38,942 nt of DNA from Lachnospiraceae bacterium (GCA_021442595.1 JABUST010000071.1:1-38942); one strand, 5' to 3'; counted from the first letter of the stretch, positions 17,565 to 26,512 are shown. Notes: generated by a model not told the origin, from the sequence alone. Program-made: numbers and translations.

Positions 17565-18986
17565 ATGAAAAAGAAATTGAAAACGCTGGTCGTCACGATG
17601 CTGATCGTGGCGATCGCTGTTTCCTGCTGCGGCTGCATTACCGGCAGGATCTACGGAAAGCCTCTGGATGAGGCCACGGCCCTGGATGTCAGTCAGGGAG
17701 TCCTGTATCTGGAGCAGATTACGGTCTATATGCAGGAGCATGATTTGGAAAGCATTCAAAAGATGGGCTACCACTACGGAAAGGCAGGAGCCGCAGAATT
17801 CGATGATTTCTGGCAGGATTATCTGGATCTGGAGGAGGAGTACGGAGCCATTACGGATAGGAACCTCTCAGAGTCCTACAGCTATGCGGACTGTCCTGCC
17901 TTTGTGGGAGAACTGATTACAGAGAGCGGCGCAACCCTTATGCTTCAGATGTATTTCAGCGCCTCCTACGAGCTGTACCGGCTGCATATCTACCTGTCAG
18001 CGGAGGATGCGGAAGCGAAAGTGTCCATGCCCGAGGATGTAACAGAGATCGATGTAGTGCTGAATGAGGGAGGCGAATTTGAACTCCCGGGAAAGATCAC
18101 CCTGCCTGCCGGGGCCATGGAAGAAGGCAAGCCTCTGACAGCAGCCGTCCTGGTGGGAGGCGACGGAGCCAACACCATGGACATGGATGCGGGAAATACT
18201 CACATGTACAGGGATCTGGCCTGGGATCTGGCCCAACAGGGCATCGTCACCCTGCGCTTTGACAAACGCACCCTGGTCTGGAGCGATGTGGCTCTGGATG
18301 AAAATGCGGACATTAGTGTATTCACAGTGGATTGGGAATATATCGACGATGCCAATGCTGCTGCCGCCATGCTGGCAGAGCTTCCCTATGTGGATGCAGA
18401 GAATATCTGGTATATCGGTCATTCTCAGGGCGCCCAGATGGCAGCCCGGGCTGACGAAGAGGCCGGAGGTCTGTATGCAGGCTTCGTCCTCATCAACACC
18501 TCTCCCAGAAACTGGGCGGAGGTCATTTACGACCAGTACATCAATTACGGCCTCTGCGACAGAGATTATGACCAGATCTACTATCTGGTCAGCAAGATCG
18601 ATACGGAGAAAAAATTCATCCTGGAGGGCAGCTGCGCCAAGATGCGGGAGGATGAGATGACCACCACCTTCATTCTCAGCCGGGCAGCGGGCTTCTGGGT
18701 GGACTATATGTCCTATGATTATGTGCAGGGACTCAAGGATCTGGCCAAGCCAACCCTAATCCTCCAGGGAGAGGCAGATTATCAGATTACCCGGGAGGTG
18801 GACTTTACCGCCTGGGAGCAGGAGCTGGAAGGCTGTGCCTGGGCCTCTCTGCAGTGCTTTGAGGGGCTGAATCACCTGATGACTCCCTCCGGGGGTGTGT
18901 TCGAAGGACATTACAAGGAGTTTGATATCCCCGGCTGTGTGCCGGAGGCGGTAGGAGAGGCCATTGCTTCCTTTATGGGGCAGTGA
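17565..18986 (+). CDS. Exported alpha/beta hydrolase with N-terminal accessory domain
   Basis: The 473-aa product has an N-terminal export signal (MKKKLK, then a hydrophobic core to CCGC). A cysteine at 21 or 24 could be lipidated, although the lipobox is not canonical. Residues ~35-145 resemble the small DUF3887-like domain often found before such hydrolases. The alpha/beta hydrolase part has the nucleophile elbow GHSQG (Ser287), a candidate acid in LILQGEADYQI and a candidate histidine in GLNHLMTP. It is predicted to be an extracellular esterase or peptidase with unknown substrate. It starts 16 bases after prfB, so it may share that transcript. The ribosome site (GGGAAG) is modest. Confidence 0.85.
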   Translation: MKKKLKTLVVTMLIVAIAVSCCGCITGRIYGKPLDEATALDVSQGVLYLEQITVYMQEHDLESIQKMGYHYGKAGAAEFDDFWQDYLDLEEEYGAITDRNLSESYSYADCPAFVGELITESGATLMLQMYFSASYELYRLHIYLSAEDAEAKVSMPEDVTEIDVVLNEGGEFELPGKITLPAGAMEEGKPLTAAVLVGGDGANTMDMDAGNTHMYRDLAWDLAQQGIVTLRFDKRTLVWSDVALDENADISVFTVDWEYIDDANAAAAMLAELPYVDAENIWYIGHSQGAQMAARADEEAGGLYAGFVLINTSPRNWAEVIYDQYINYGLCDRDYDQIYYLVSKIDTEKKFILEGSCAKMREDEMTTTFILSRAAGFWVDYMSYDYVQGLKDLAKPTLILQGEADYQITREVDFTAWEQELEGCAWASLQCFEGLNHLMTPSGGVFEGHYKEFDIPGCVPEAVGEAIASFMGQ

Positions 18987-19065
18987 GAGCTTTTTTAGCT
19001 AATTTGAAGGACGGCCGCCGGTAAATGTGCCCGGCATAGTCTCTGCAGGAAAGGAGATGACGCGG

Positions 19066-22000
19066 ATGACAGATACAGCTGTTTATGAGAATCAGAGGGT
19101 GGAAGCCGGTGCTGCAGTGAAAGAGCAGATCTCATTTACCCATCTGCATGTCCATACGGAGTATTCCCTGCTGGACGGCTCTTCCAAAATCAAAGAGATC
19201 GTCAAACAGGCAAAGGCGCTGGGTATGGACTCTCTGGCCATCACGGACCACGGTGTCATGTACGGCGTCATCGACTTCTACAAGGCCTGCAAGGCGGAGG
19301 GTATCAAGCCCATCATCGGCTGCGAGGTGTACATAGTATCCGATAACGGAAGCCGTTTCGAAAAAGAAGAGCGGGGAGGTGTCCGTTACGATCATCTGCT
19401 GCTGCTGGCGGAGAACATGACCGGGTATGAGAACCTGATGAAGCTGGTGTCCCGGGGATTTATTGATGGCTACTATTACAAGCCCCGCATCGACTTTGAA
19501 CTGCTGAAGCAGCATAAGGAAGGGCTCATTGCCACCAGCGCCTGCCTGGCCGGTGTGGTAGCCAGAGCCCTGCTGAACTACTCCTATGAAAAGGCAGTGA
19601 CGGTTGCCCGCCAGTACAGGGAGCTCTTCGGACCGGATAGGTTCTATCTGGAAATGCAGGACCATGAAGACGGAAGTGCCGATCAGCGGCGTCTGAACCA
19701 GGCCCTCATGCGTATGAGCAGAGAACTGGATATTCCCCTGGTGGTCACCAATGATGTTCACTATACCTTTGAGCAGGACAAGGCTGCCCATGATATTCTG
19801 CTGTGCATTCAGACAGGAAAGAAGCTGGAAGATCAGGACCGCATGCGCTATGAAGGCAATTACTGTCTCAGGTCCCCTGAGGAGATGGCAGAGCTGTTCC
19901 CCTATGCCCGGGAGGCCTTGACAAATACCCATAAAATAGCAGATATGTGCAGCCTGGAGCTCACCTTCCACGAGAGAAAGCTCCCTTCTTACCAAGTGCC
20001 GGAGGGATACACGGTCTCCTCTTATATGCGAATGCTCTGCGCCAATGGCCTGAAGGAGCGCTATGCAGACTGTGATCCTAAGGCCCCGGGATTTGACCCG
20101 GAGAAGGCCAGATACCAATGGAAGGACCTGACAGAGCGTCTGGAGTATGAGATCGGCGTCATCGAGAGCATGGGCTTCGTGGAGTATTTCCTCATCGTCT
20201 GGGATTTCATCAACTATGCCCGGGAAAAAGGCATCCGGGTGGGCCCCGGCCGCGGTTCCGCAGTAGGCTCTCTGGTTTCCTATACCCTCCACATTGCCAA
20301 CGTGGAGCCCCTTAAATACAACCTTATTTTTGAGCGCATGCTGAATCCTGAGAGAGTCAGCATGCCGGATATTGATACAGATTTTTGCTACCGGCACCGG
20401 CAGGATGTCATCGACTACGTGTCTGAAAAGTACGGAAGGGACTGCGTAGCACAAATAGTGACCTTCGGTACCCTTTCTGCCCGTCTGGTCCTGAGAGACG
20501 TGGGGCGGGTCATGGACATGCCCTACGGCGATGTGGATAAGATCGCCAAAATGGTGCCTAATGAACTGAATATTACCCTGGATCAGGCTCTGGAGAAGAA
20601 CCCGGAGCTGAAGACTGCCTATGAGGAGGACGATCAGATCAGAAGGCTGATCGACATGTCCCGCCGTCTAGAGGGACTCCCCAGACATACATCCACCCAC
20701 GCAGCCGGCGTCCTCATCTCCCAGTCTTCCACCACTAATTATGTGCCTTTATGTACTAATGACGGCAATGTAGTGACCCAATACACCATGACCACTCTGG
20801 AGGAGCTGGGACTTCTGAAGATGGACTTTCTGGGACTTCGCACCCTGACGGTAATCGAGGATACTCTGGACATGATTCGCCGTTCCGAGGGGACAAGTCC
20901 GGACATAGAAAACATTTCCATGGACGATATGAATGTGTATCAGATGATCGGACAGGGAAAAACAGAGGGTGTATTCCAGCTGGAATCCGCAGGCATGACC
21001 CAGTTCATGCGGGAACTGAAGCCCCAGAATCTGGAGGATATCATTGCAGGCATCGCCTTGTACCGGCCGGGCCCCATGGATTTCATTCCCAAGTATCTGA
21101 AGGGAAAGAAGGATCCCTCTAACATCACCTATAAGACTCCTCTGCTGGAGCCCATACTGAAGGCCACCTACGGGTGCATCGTCTATCAGGAGCAGGTCAT
21201 GCAGATCGTTCGGGATCTGGCAGGCTACTCTATGGGACGAAGCGATCTGGTGCGCCGTGCCATGTCCAAAAAGAAGGCGGAGGTCATGGCGGAAGAGCGC
21301 CGGAACTTCGTTTACGGAAATCCGGAACAGGGCGTGGAGGGCTGCGCAGGGAAGGGCATAGATCCCAAGGTGGCTGAGTCCATCTTTGACGACATGGTGG
21401 ATTTTGCCCGGTATGCCTTCAATAAGAGCCATGCTGCAGCCTATGCGGTGGTGGCTTATCAGACCGGCTGGCTCCGTTACTATTATCCTGTGGAATTCAT
21501 GGCTTCCATGATGAACATCTATCCCGCCAAGGTCACGGAGTACATCCAGCATCTGCGCAGCGAGAACGTGCAGCTGCTGCCTCCGGATATCAATGAAAGC
21601 TATACGGGCTTTTCTGTGGTCTGCAGCAAGGAGCTCGATGGCCGCCCGGTAAAGAAGATCCGCTACGGGCTTTCCTCCATTAAAAACGTAGGAGCAGCTC
21701 TGGTGGACAGATTGGTACAGGAGCGCGAAAGCAACGGCTCCTTCCGCAGCATGACAGACTTCTGTCGTCGCATGCAGGATCTGGATCTGAACAAACGGGC
21801 CATGGAAAATATGATCAAGGCCGGTGCCTTTGACACCCTTGGGGGAGCCCGATCTCAATATCTGCAGGCCTATCCTCTCATCATGAATGCATCCGCTCAA
21901 TGGAAGAAGACACTTATGAGCGGTCAAATAGATCTGTTTGATCTGGGAGCGGAACCGGGTGCGGAGCGGGGGAATGAGCTTGCGGCTGATCCCCTGCCCG

Positions 22001-22797
22001 TGGTGGAGGAATTCCCGGAGATGCTCCGTCTTACCTTTGAAAAGGAAGTGCTGGGGTTATATTTGACAGGGCATCCCCTGCAGGCAGACGAAGCCCTGTG
22101 GAGGGCCACCATCACGAATCCCGCTACGGACTTCGCCTACTCCCCTGTCGATGATGACGACGCTGCTGCTTTGGAGGCTCCGAAGCTGGAGGACGGCAGA
22201 GAAGTCATTGTGGGAGGACTGGTGGCTGCAAAGACCATTAAGTCTACCAAAACCAATAAGCTAATGGCATTTCTGACGATCGAGGATCTTTATGGTACTG
22301 TGGAAGTGCTGGTATTTCCCAATCGGTATGAGGAATACAAAGAGCTGATGGAAGAGGACAGAAAAATCTTCGTCAGGGGAAGAGTCAGCGCAGAAGAAGA
22401 GAGCGACAGCAAGCTGATCTGCGATGTGATTGCCCCCTTTGAGGATACATCTGCCCTGCAGAAGAGACGGTATACCGGACGCAGCTTCGGAGTATCCCGC
22501 GGACCCGGAAATGCCCTGGGAATAGAAGGTCCTAAAAGCCCCATGACGACTGCGGCTCAGACAGAAAACCCTGCGCCTAAGGCAGTATGGTTGAGATTGG
22601 AGAACATGGATGAACTCCGTAAAATGCAGGAACGTATTTTTAGTATATTGTCAAAAGAACCGGGAAGCAGGGATGTAAAAATATATTTAAAGCAGGACGG
22701 AAAGCGGCTGCAAGCACCTGAAAAGTACCGTACGACAGGTAGTTCGGCAATACTTGATGAACTTCGAAAGCTTCTTGGAACGGAAAATGTAGTTTGA
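19066..22797 (+). CDS. dnaE: DNA polymerase III alpha subunit (DnaE type)
   Basis: The protein begins its conserved part with the PHP domain motif HLHVHTEYSLLDG, followed by ITDHGVMYG. The polymerase core shows GPGRGSAVGS and PDIDTDF, which carry catalytic aspartates, and HTSTHAAGV. The fingers and Helix-hairpin region (YNKSHAAAYA-type, here FNKSHAAAYAVVAY) and a C-terminal OB fold (GGLVAAKTIKSTKTNKLMAF) follow. It is the replicative DnaE of Gram-positives rather than PolC. I choose the ATG at 19066, which gives 1243 aa, because AAAGGAG lies upstream at usable spacing. The GTG and ATG further upstream have worse spacing. The last ~180 bases are noticeably richer in A/T than the rest of the gene. 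Confidence 0.96.
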   Translation: MTDTAVYENQRVEAGAAVKEQISFTHLHVHTEYSLLDGSSKIKEIVKQAKALGMDSLAITDHGVMYGVIDFYKACKAEGIKPIIGCEVYIVSDNGSRFEKEERGGVRYDHLLLLAENMTGYENLMKLVSRGFIDGYYYKPRIDFELLKQHKEGLIATSACLAGVVARALLNYSYEKAVTVARQYRELFGPDRFYLEMQDHEDGSADQRRLNQALMRMSRELDIPLVVTNDVHYTFEQDKAAHDILLCIQTGKKLEDQDRMRYEGNYCLRSPEEMAELFPYAREALTNTHKIADMCSLELTFHERKLPSYQVPEGYTVSSYMRMLCANGLKERYADCDPKAPGFDPEKARYQWKDLTERLEYEIGVIESMGFVEYFLIVWDFINYAREKGIRVGPGRGSAVGSLVSYTLHIANVEPLKYNLIFERMLNPERVSMPDIDTDFCYRHRQDVIDYVSEKYGRDCVAQIVTFGTLSARLVLRDVGRVMDMPYGDVDKIAKMVPNELNITLDQALEKNPELKTAYEEDDQIRRLIDMSRRLEGLPRHTSTHAAGVLISQSSTTNYVPLCTNDGNVVTQYTMTTLEELGLLKMDFLGLRTLTVIEDTLDMIRRSEGTSPDIENISMDDMNVYQMIGQGKTEGVFQLESAGMTQFMRELKPQNLEDIIAGIALYRPGPMDFIPKYLKGKKDPSNITYKTPLLEPILKATYGCIVYQEQVMQIVRDLAGYSMGRSDLVRRAMSKKKAEVMAEERRNFVYGNPEQGVEGCAGKGIDPKVAESIFDDMVDFARYAFNKSHAAAYAVVAYQTGWLRYYYPVEFMASMMNIYPAKVTEYIQHLRSENVQLLPPDINESYTGFSVVCSKELDGRPVKKIRYGLSSIKNVGAALVDRLVQERESNGSFRSMTDFCRRMQDLDLNKRAMENMIKAGAFDTLGGARSQYLQAYPLIMNASAQWKKTLMSGQIDLFDLGAEPGAERGNELAADPLPVVEEFPEMLRLTFEKEVLGLYLTGHPLQADEALWRATITNPATDFAYSPVDDDDAAALEAPKLEDGREVIVGGLVAAKTIKSTKTNKLMAFLTIEDLYGTVEVLVFPNRYEEYKELMEEDRKIFVRGRVSAEEESDSKLICDVIAPFEDTSALQKRRYTGRSFGVSRGPGNALGIEGPKSPMTTAAQTENPAPKAVWLRLENMDELRKMQERIFSILSKEPGSRDVKIYLKQDGKRLQAPEKYRTTGSSAILDELRKLLGTENVV

Positions 22798-22847
22798 TTT
22801 GAGTGATGCAGTACATATGCCGTATATTTGGTTTGTATGGGAAATGA

Positions 22848-22876
22848 TTGACATAGATAAATGCACATGATATAAT
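22848..22876 (+). promoter_or_regulatory. Consensus promoter of the accessory RiPP-like operon
   Basis: TTGACA and TATAAT are both perfect and are separated by exactly 17 bases. TG at 22868-22869 adds an extended -10. The ~175-base leader up to 23053 holds only very short ORFs (8-12 codons, no good ribosome sites) and no clear operator or terminator. Nothing similar is seen inside the cluster, so this is probably the main promoter for 23053-33641. Confidence 0.88.
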
Positions 22877-23052
22877 TAAAAGCAGAAAGGGAGATTTTCG
22901 GTGATGTTTATTATCCGATATAAATGCTGAAATCGCCTTTGTTACAAAGTCAGGATAAATATGAAAATTGAACTACGGTCAAAGATGAGATGTACATGAA
23001 AAGGAGCTTTAGAAATACGAGTTTGTGAACAAAATGCTAAGGAGATGATAAC

Positions 23053-24018
23053 ATGGAAAAGTATTTTGACTTGCTACCCACCCCTAGTTTTAAGCTTGGT
23101 TCTTGCATCGAAGGAAGGATTGCAGCCGCTGTAGAGTTCTTGACAGAAGGAAGAAAAAAGGCAGAAGATTGTTGTGAAATATTGCGATATTGTACATTGG
23201 TAACTAAAAAATGCGACAAGAGTAATTGCGGAATTGACCCTTGGTTTTTGCAATGTACTGAATTTATGCTTGATGATGGTTCTTTATTAACATCAGAAAA
23301 AGGAGAATCTTTGTTCAATTATCTTAACGCGGATGAACACATCCTGTGTGAGACTATTATAATTGCTCCTATGTACCTCCTACCCGCAATAGAAAGGGCT
23401 TTTGAAAATAGGACGGTTGTCATTGTCTGGATTAATCGGGCAAAATATAAATATGAGAATGATCATGAAAAGAGATTACAACTTACCCATTCGTGGCTGT
23501 TAAAAGGTATCGATACCGTCAGAAAGAGGGTTTGGATTAGTGGGCAGATGGTAGATGGACCGATTAATCCTGTTTCCTTTGAGGAGTTAATGGAGGTATA
23601 TGCAGGTAAAATTACGATTATAAAAAAAAGAGAAGAAAACACTCACGTTATGATTCCGGATACCTTTTTAGCGAATAAAGATAGATTAAGAATAAGTATC
23701 AATACAATATCCCATGTTCTTCATGTTTGTCAAACAGTGACTAGCGAAAAAGAATACAAGAAGCAAATAGAGGGGGTGGTGCTTGACTGCAGATATAAGG
23801 TTAAACCTTATGTTATGATGCTGCTTATGGATAAAGAATTGCAAGAGATACTGGATGTGGATACGATTGAACTTAGTTTGTTTTCAGAGCAATTGGATAA
23901 ACTAATCCTGTTGATGATATGGAATAAGGAAGGAGAGAGACAGATAACACAGACAACTGAGGTTATTGCTTCTATGGTTAAATTCGCTGACCGAATGAGT
24001 GCAAACATGGAGGCGTAG
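23053..24018 (+). CDS. Unrecognised protein, first gene of the RiPP-like cluster
   Basis: This is a 321-aa protein with AAGGAGATGATAAC before its ATG. I do not recognise a family. The N-terminal ~75 residues contain several cysteines (EDCCEILRYC, KKCDKSNCG, FLQC) that could bind metal. A central part contains hydrophobic strands (ETIIIAPMYLL, TVVIVWINRA), and the C-terminal third is helical with regular Leu/Ile spacing. No signal peptide or transmembrane helix is evident. AT-rich codon use matches the rest of the cluster and differs from dnaE. Its place directly after the promoter and its overlap zone with the methyltransferase suggest a cluster-specific function such as precursor binding, modification or immunity. 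I cannot choose among these. Confidence 0.75.
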   Translation: MEKYFDLLPTPSFKLGSCIEGRIAAAVEFLTEGRKKAEDCCEILRYCTLVTKKCDKSNCGIDPWFLQCTEFMLDDGSLLTSEKGESLFNYLNADEHILCETIIIAPMYLLPAIERAFENRTVVIVWINRAKYKYENDHEKRLQLTHSWLLKGIDTVRKRVWISGQMVDGPINPVSFEELMEVYAGKITIIKKREENTHVMIPDTFLANKDRLRISINTISHVLHVCQTVTSEKEYKKQIEGVVLDCRYKVKPYVMMLLMDKELQEILDVDTIELSLFSEQLDKLILLMIWNKEGERQITQTTEVIASMVKFADRMSANMEA

Positions 24019-24025
24019 AATTGAG

Positions 24026-24829
24026 ATGAGCTGCTTGAGTAACATGCTTCCAAAGGAATATGAAGATATTCAAAAAAGGCTTACGCTGGATTTAAATTAT
24101 ATCATAAAAATAGTGCTTGCAAATGACCTGATAAAACCAAACTCTTGTATCTTGGATATTGGGTGCGGCACGGGAGACCTGTGTGAGGAGCTGCAGCGAT
24201 GTAGGGACGACATTACAGTGTTTGGCATAGACAGCAATGCTAAGCTATCTGCGTATTTTGAACAGCGCAGTACAAAGCATGTACGTTTTAGCATCAGTGA
24301 TGCTGATAATCTTCCGTTCGGTAATGGCTCGATACATTTGATTTGTGCACGTATGGTATTATCCCTGTTATCACCGGAGGCGAGAAAGGGGATATATTCC
24401 GAAATAAGGAGACTTTTGACAGAAGAAGGGAGCTTTGTTGTATATGAAAACATGGATTCAGAATTAAGAACAGCTCAACCGATTAGATCGCAAGGAAGCG
24501 TTTTGGTAGCTGCTGCGAAAATGAGACGATATTTGCCGGGAGATAGACTTGCAGAGATTATGCAGGAGCTACAAGCATTATTTGATGTAACTGCACAAGT
24601 TATTATCAAAGATTCCTATAATCCGGGGAACGGGGCATTAGAAGACTATTACTGTTTTTCTGACGAAGAGAAAAAGAACCTGAAAGACAGTGTAGTCGTC
24701 CGTTCCGGTTGTGTAGATGCTGAACTGTTGTTGAACTATGACAACGAATTAAGGAAGTACCTACAGGGTGGAGGGTATGCAATGGGATCGCAAATTATTC
24801 TTGTATGCAAAGAAAGGAAGAGTATATGA
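24026..24829 (+). CDS. Class I SAM-dependent methyltransferase
   Basis: The 267-aa product has motif I CILDIGCGTGDLCEEL (residues ~41-56), an acidic motif II at the end of strand 2 (VFGIDSNAKL) and the post-motif region ARMVLSLLSPEARKGIYSEI, all typical of class I methyltransferases. I start it at the ATG at 24026, which has GGAGG 12 bases upstream. The GTG at 23999 in the track would overlap the previous gene without its own ribosome site. The stop overlaps the radical SAM start as ATGA. In this context the likely substrate is the modified peptide or an intermediate, but position and atom specificity cannot be read from the sequence. Confidence 0.85.
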   Translation: MSCLSNMLPKEYEDIQKRLTLDLNYIIKIVLANDLIKPNSCILDIGCGTGDLCEELQRCRDDITVFGIDSNAKLSAYFEQRSTKHVRFSISDADNLPFGNGSIHLICARMVLSLLSPEARKGIYSEIRRLLTEEGSFVVYENMDSELRTAQPIRSQGSVLVAAAKMRRYLPGDRLAEIMQELQALFDVTAQVIIKDSYNPGNGALEDYYCFSDEEKKNLKDSVVVRSGCVDAELLLNYDNELRKYLQGGGYAMGSQIILVCKERKSI

Positions 24830-26148
24830 GTAAATCTCCATCCAGGTTTAATTGCTTCCGTCAAGTCTCTGAGGATTCCTTCTTGGTACTTAATACATTA
24901 AGCAGAAAGCTTGTTCTTTTAAGAGGATTAAAGAATCCTGATGAGTTGATGCCCATCTTTCAACGACAGAGTGAGCAGACATGTCATAAACTCTGCATGG
25001 ATGGTATCATCTGCGATCGAGATGAAGAATGGAATCAAGTTTTATATGAACTTCGTAAAAGAGAGTTTGGAAACGATGTAGTATCAGTAACAGTTCTTCC
25101 GACTATGGCATGCAATTTCAGATGCAGATATTGTTATCAGGATGGCACTGGAAATATGATACGGGATGATGTACTAGACGCATTAGGAAAATACATCAGA
25201 AAAAATGTCCGTAATTGTCGAGTCTTTAGGCTGAATTGGTTTGGCGGGGAACCTACACTATGTATAGATAAGGTTGTTCGATTTACTGAAAAAGCTAGGA
25301 GTCTGTGCGTTGATAATAAAGTTCTCTTCACCTCTCACATGACCACAAATGGTTATGGGCTGGATGCTGAAACATTTATGAGATGTGTTTCTGCGGGAAT
25401 CAGGTATTATCAGATAACAATTGATGGGCCGGAGGAAATACATAACTACCAAAGGCCACATGTCACAAATAAGGATTCATTCCAAGTGGTCATTAATAAC
25501 CTCAAGCAGATTAGTCAAATACCTCGTAATCACTATTTTGAAATTGGCATTCGCATAAATGTGTCGGCCAAAAGCGCTCCGCTTATGGATGATTTCATTG
25601 ACTCCTTGGCAAGAGACTTTGGAGACGATAGACGTTTTGTGTTTGTATGGCAATGGGTTAGAGACTGGGGAGGAGAGCGTATTGCAGATGATAAAGAAAA
25701 CTTGATTGGTGATGCACAAATTTGTACCATGCTATATGAACTTTCCGTGGAAAAAGGGCTTAGCTGTGCAACATGGTTGATGAATTCCGGAGATGACGGA
25801 GGATGCGATGCAAAGATGGAGGGTTCTTTCACAGTAGACCCGGAGGGGAATGTGTATAAGTGCTCTATGCATCTTGACGATCCCATTAATAGAGCCGGAA
25901 ATTTGCATTCTAATGGGGCCATTCATTGGAATTCTTCAATTGTTCCGCAATGGCATAATGGTGAAGTAAAGGTAGAAGAAAAGTGTGAAACCTGTCCGTT
26001 ATTTCCAATATGTCGGATAACTAGTTGTCCTTATCGGGAGATTAAGACCGGAAGCAACATTTGTATGGAGTATAGAGATATGATACAAGCTCACATGCTG
26101 ATGCTGCATCGGCAGAATAAATCTGAAGTAATATGTTTGGAGGTATGA
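24826..26148 (+). CDS. Radical SAM/SPASM peptide-maturase-like protein
   Basis: The 440-aa protein has the radical SAM cluster motif CNFRCRYC (C96, C100, C103), followed by FGGEPTL, which holds the GGE motif for SAM binding. The C-terminal SPASM-type region has many cysteines: GGCDAKM, VYKCSMH, CETCPLFPIC, SCPYR and NICMEY. These would hold auxiliary Fe-S clusters. Such enzymes install thioether, C-C or other crosslinks in RiPP precursors. The first ~85 residues may be a RiPP recognition-like domain; that is inference. From memory it resembles the Cys-rich peptide maturase group TIGR04068 (CcpM), which occurs with carrier-like and TIGR04066-type proteins. The start ATG at 24826 follows AAAGGAAG and overlaps the methyltransferase stop. 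Confidence 0.88.
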   Translation: MSKSPSRFNCFRQVSEDSFLVLNTLSRKLVLLRGLKNPDELMPIFQRQSEQTCHKLCMDGIICDRDEEWNQVLYELRKREFGNDVVSVTVLPTMACNFRCRYCYQDGTGNMIRDDVLDALGKYIRKNVRNCRVFRLNWFGGEPTLCIDKVVRFTEKARSLCVDNKVLFTSHMTTNGYGLDAETFMRCVSAGIRYYQITIDGPEEIHNYQRPHVTNKDSFQVVINNLKQISQIPRNHYFEIGIRINVSAKSAPLMDDFIDSLARDFGDDRRFVFVWQWVRDWGGERIADDKENLIGDAQICTMLYELSVEKGLSCATWLMNSGDDGGCDAKMEGSFTVDPEGNVYKCSMHLDDPINRAGNLHSNGAIHWNSSIVPQWHNGEVKVEEKCETCPLFPICRITSCPYREIKTGSNICMEYRDMIQAHMLMLHRQNKSEVICLEV

Positions 26149-26150
26149 CA

Positions 26151-26381
26151 ATGAATGCAACAGAAAAGCTTTTAAGAGTATTTGAGTCATGCGGCATTTT
26201 TATAGTGGAAGACGAATGGAACGATGACTTAAATTTAGATTCGCTGCAATATGTATCCGTGTTGGTTAGGATAGAAGATGTGTTTTCATCTGAAATACCG
26301 GATGTATACATCTTTGAAAATACTTTGCACTCCTTTCAGGATTTTAGGGAATTAATCAAAGAGATTGAGAGCTCTAAATGA
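26151..26381 (+). CDS. Acyl-carrier-protein-like small protein
   Basis: The 76-aa product is acidic, helical and of carrier-protein size. DDLNLDSLQYV contains the DSL motif in which Ser31 would receive 4'-phosphopantetheine. The helix III region (EDVFSSEIPD) is very close to the consensus of bacterial ACPs. No synthase or adenylation gene is seen nearby. From memory it corresponds to the 'peptide maturation system acyl carrier-related protein' family (TIGR04069). I use the ATG at 26151, seven bases after GGAGG. The ATG at 26145, which overlaps the previous stop, is too close to that site. Its role could be to carry an acyl or aminoacyl group to the peptide or to act as a scaffold. Confidence 0.82.
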   Translation: MNATEKLLRVFESCGIFIVEDEWNDDLNLDSLQYVSVLVRIEDVFSSEIPDVYIFENTLHSFQDFRELIKEIESSK

Positions 26382-26413
26382 ATGATGGGAATAAAAAGGG
26401 AAAGGAGGTAATC

Positions 26414-26506
26414 ATGAGAAGACTTCGCAAAAAAGGAAGAATCCTAAGGAAAGTCAGACTCTTTGGAGAAGGCCATGGCGGAAACTGCTCCTGCAGCGGT
26501 AACTGA
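26414..26506 (+). CDS. Putative RiPP precursor peptide, 30 aa
   Basis: This short ORF is missing from the track. It has an excellent ribosome site (AAAGGAGG, five bases before the ATG). The product has a strongly basic first half (MRRLRKKGRILRKVR) and a glycine-rich tail GEGHGGNCSCSGN. Alternating Cys-Ser-Cys-Ser with Gly and Asn is the kind of core that YcaO enzymes turn into thiazole/oxazole rings, or that radical SAM enzymes crosslink. It lies between a carrier protein and a protease gene, and a hairpin follows it directly. An in-frame ATG at 26378, overlapping the ACP stop, would give a 42-aa form beginning MNDGNKKGKEVI, but it has no good ribosome site. A core/leader boundary after GG is possible but unproven. 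Confidence 0.78.
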   Translation: MRRLRKKGRILRKVRLFGEGHGGNCSCSGN

Positions 26507-26512
26507 CGGGAA

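Noticed and set aside
22904-23026. Short leader ORFs between the cluster promoter and the first gene
   Set aside because: They are 8-12 codons, overlap each other and have no convincing ribosome sites or attenuator hairpin.
23999-24025. GTG start for the methyltransferase given in the track
   Set aside because: It lies within the end of the previous gene without a suitable ribosome site; the ATG at 24026 has GGAGG upstream.
26414-26506. Classical double-glycine bacteriocin leader
   Set aside because: GG occurs in HGG near the tail, but there is no C39 peptidase in the cluster and the upstream residues do not match the usual double-glycine leader consensus.
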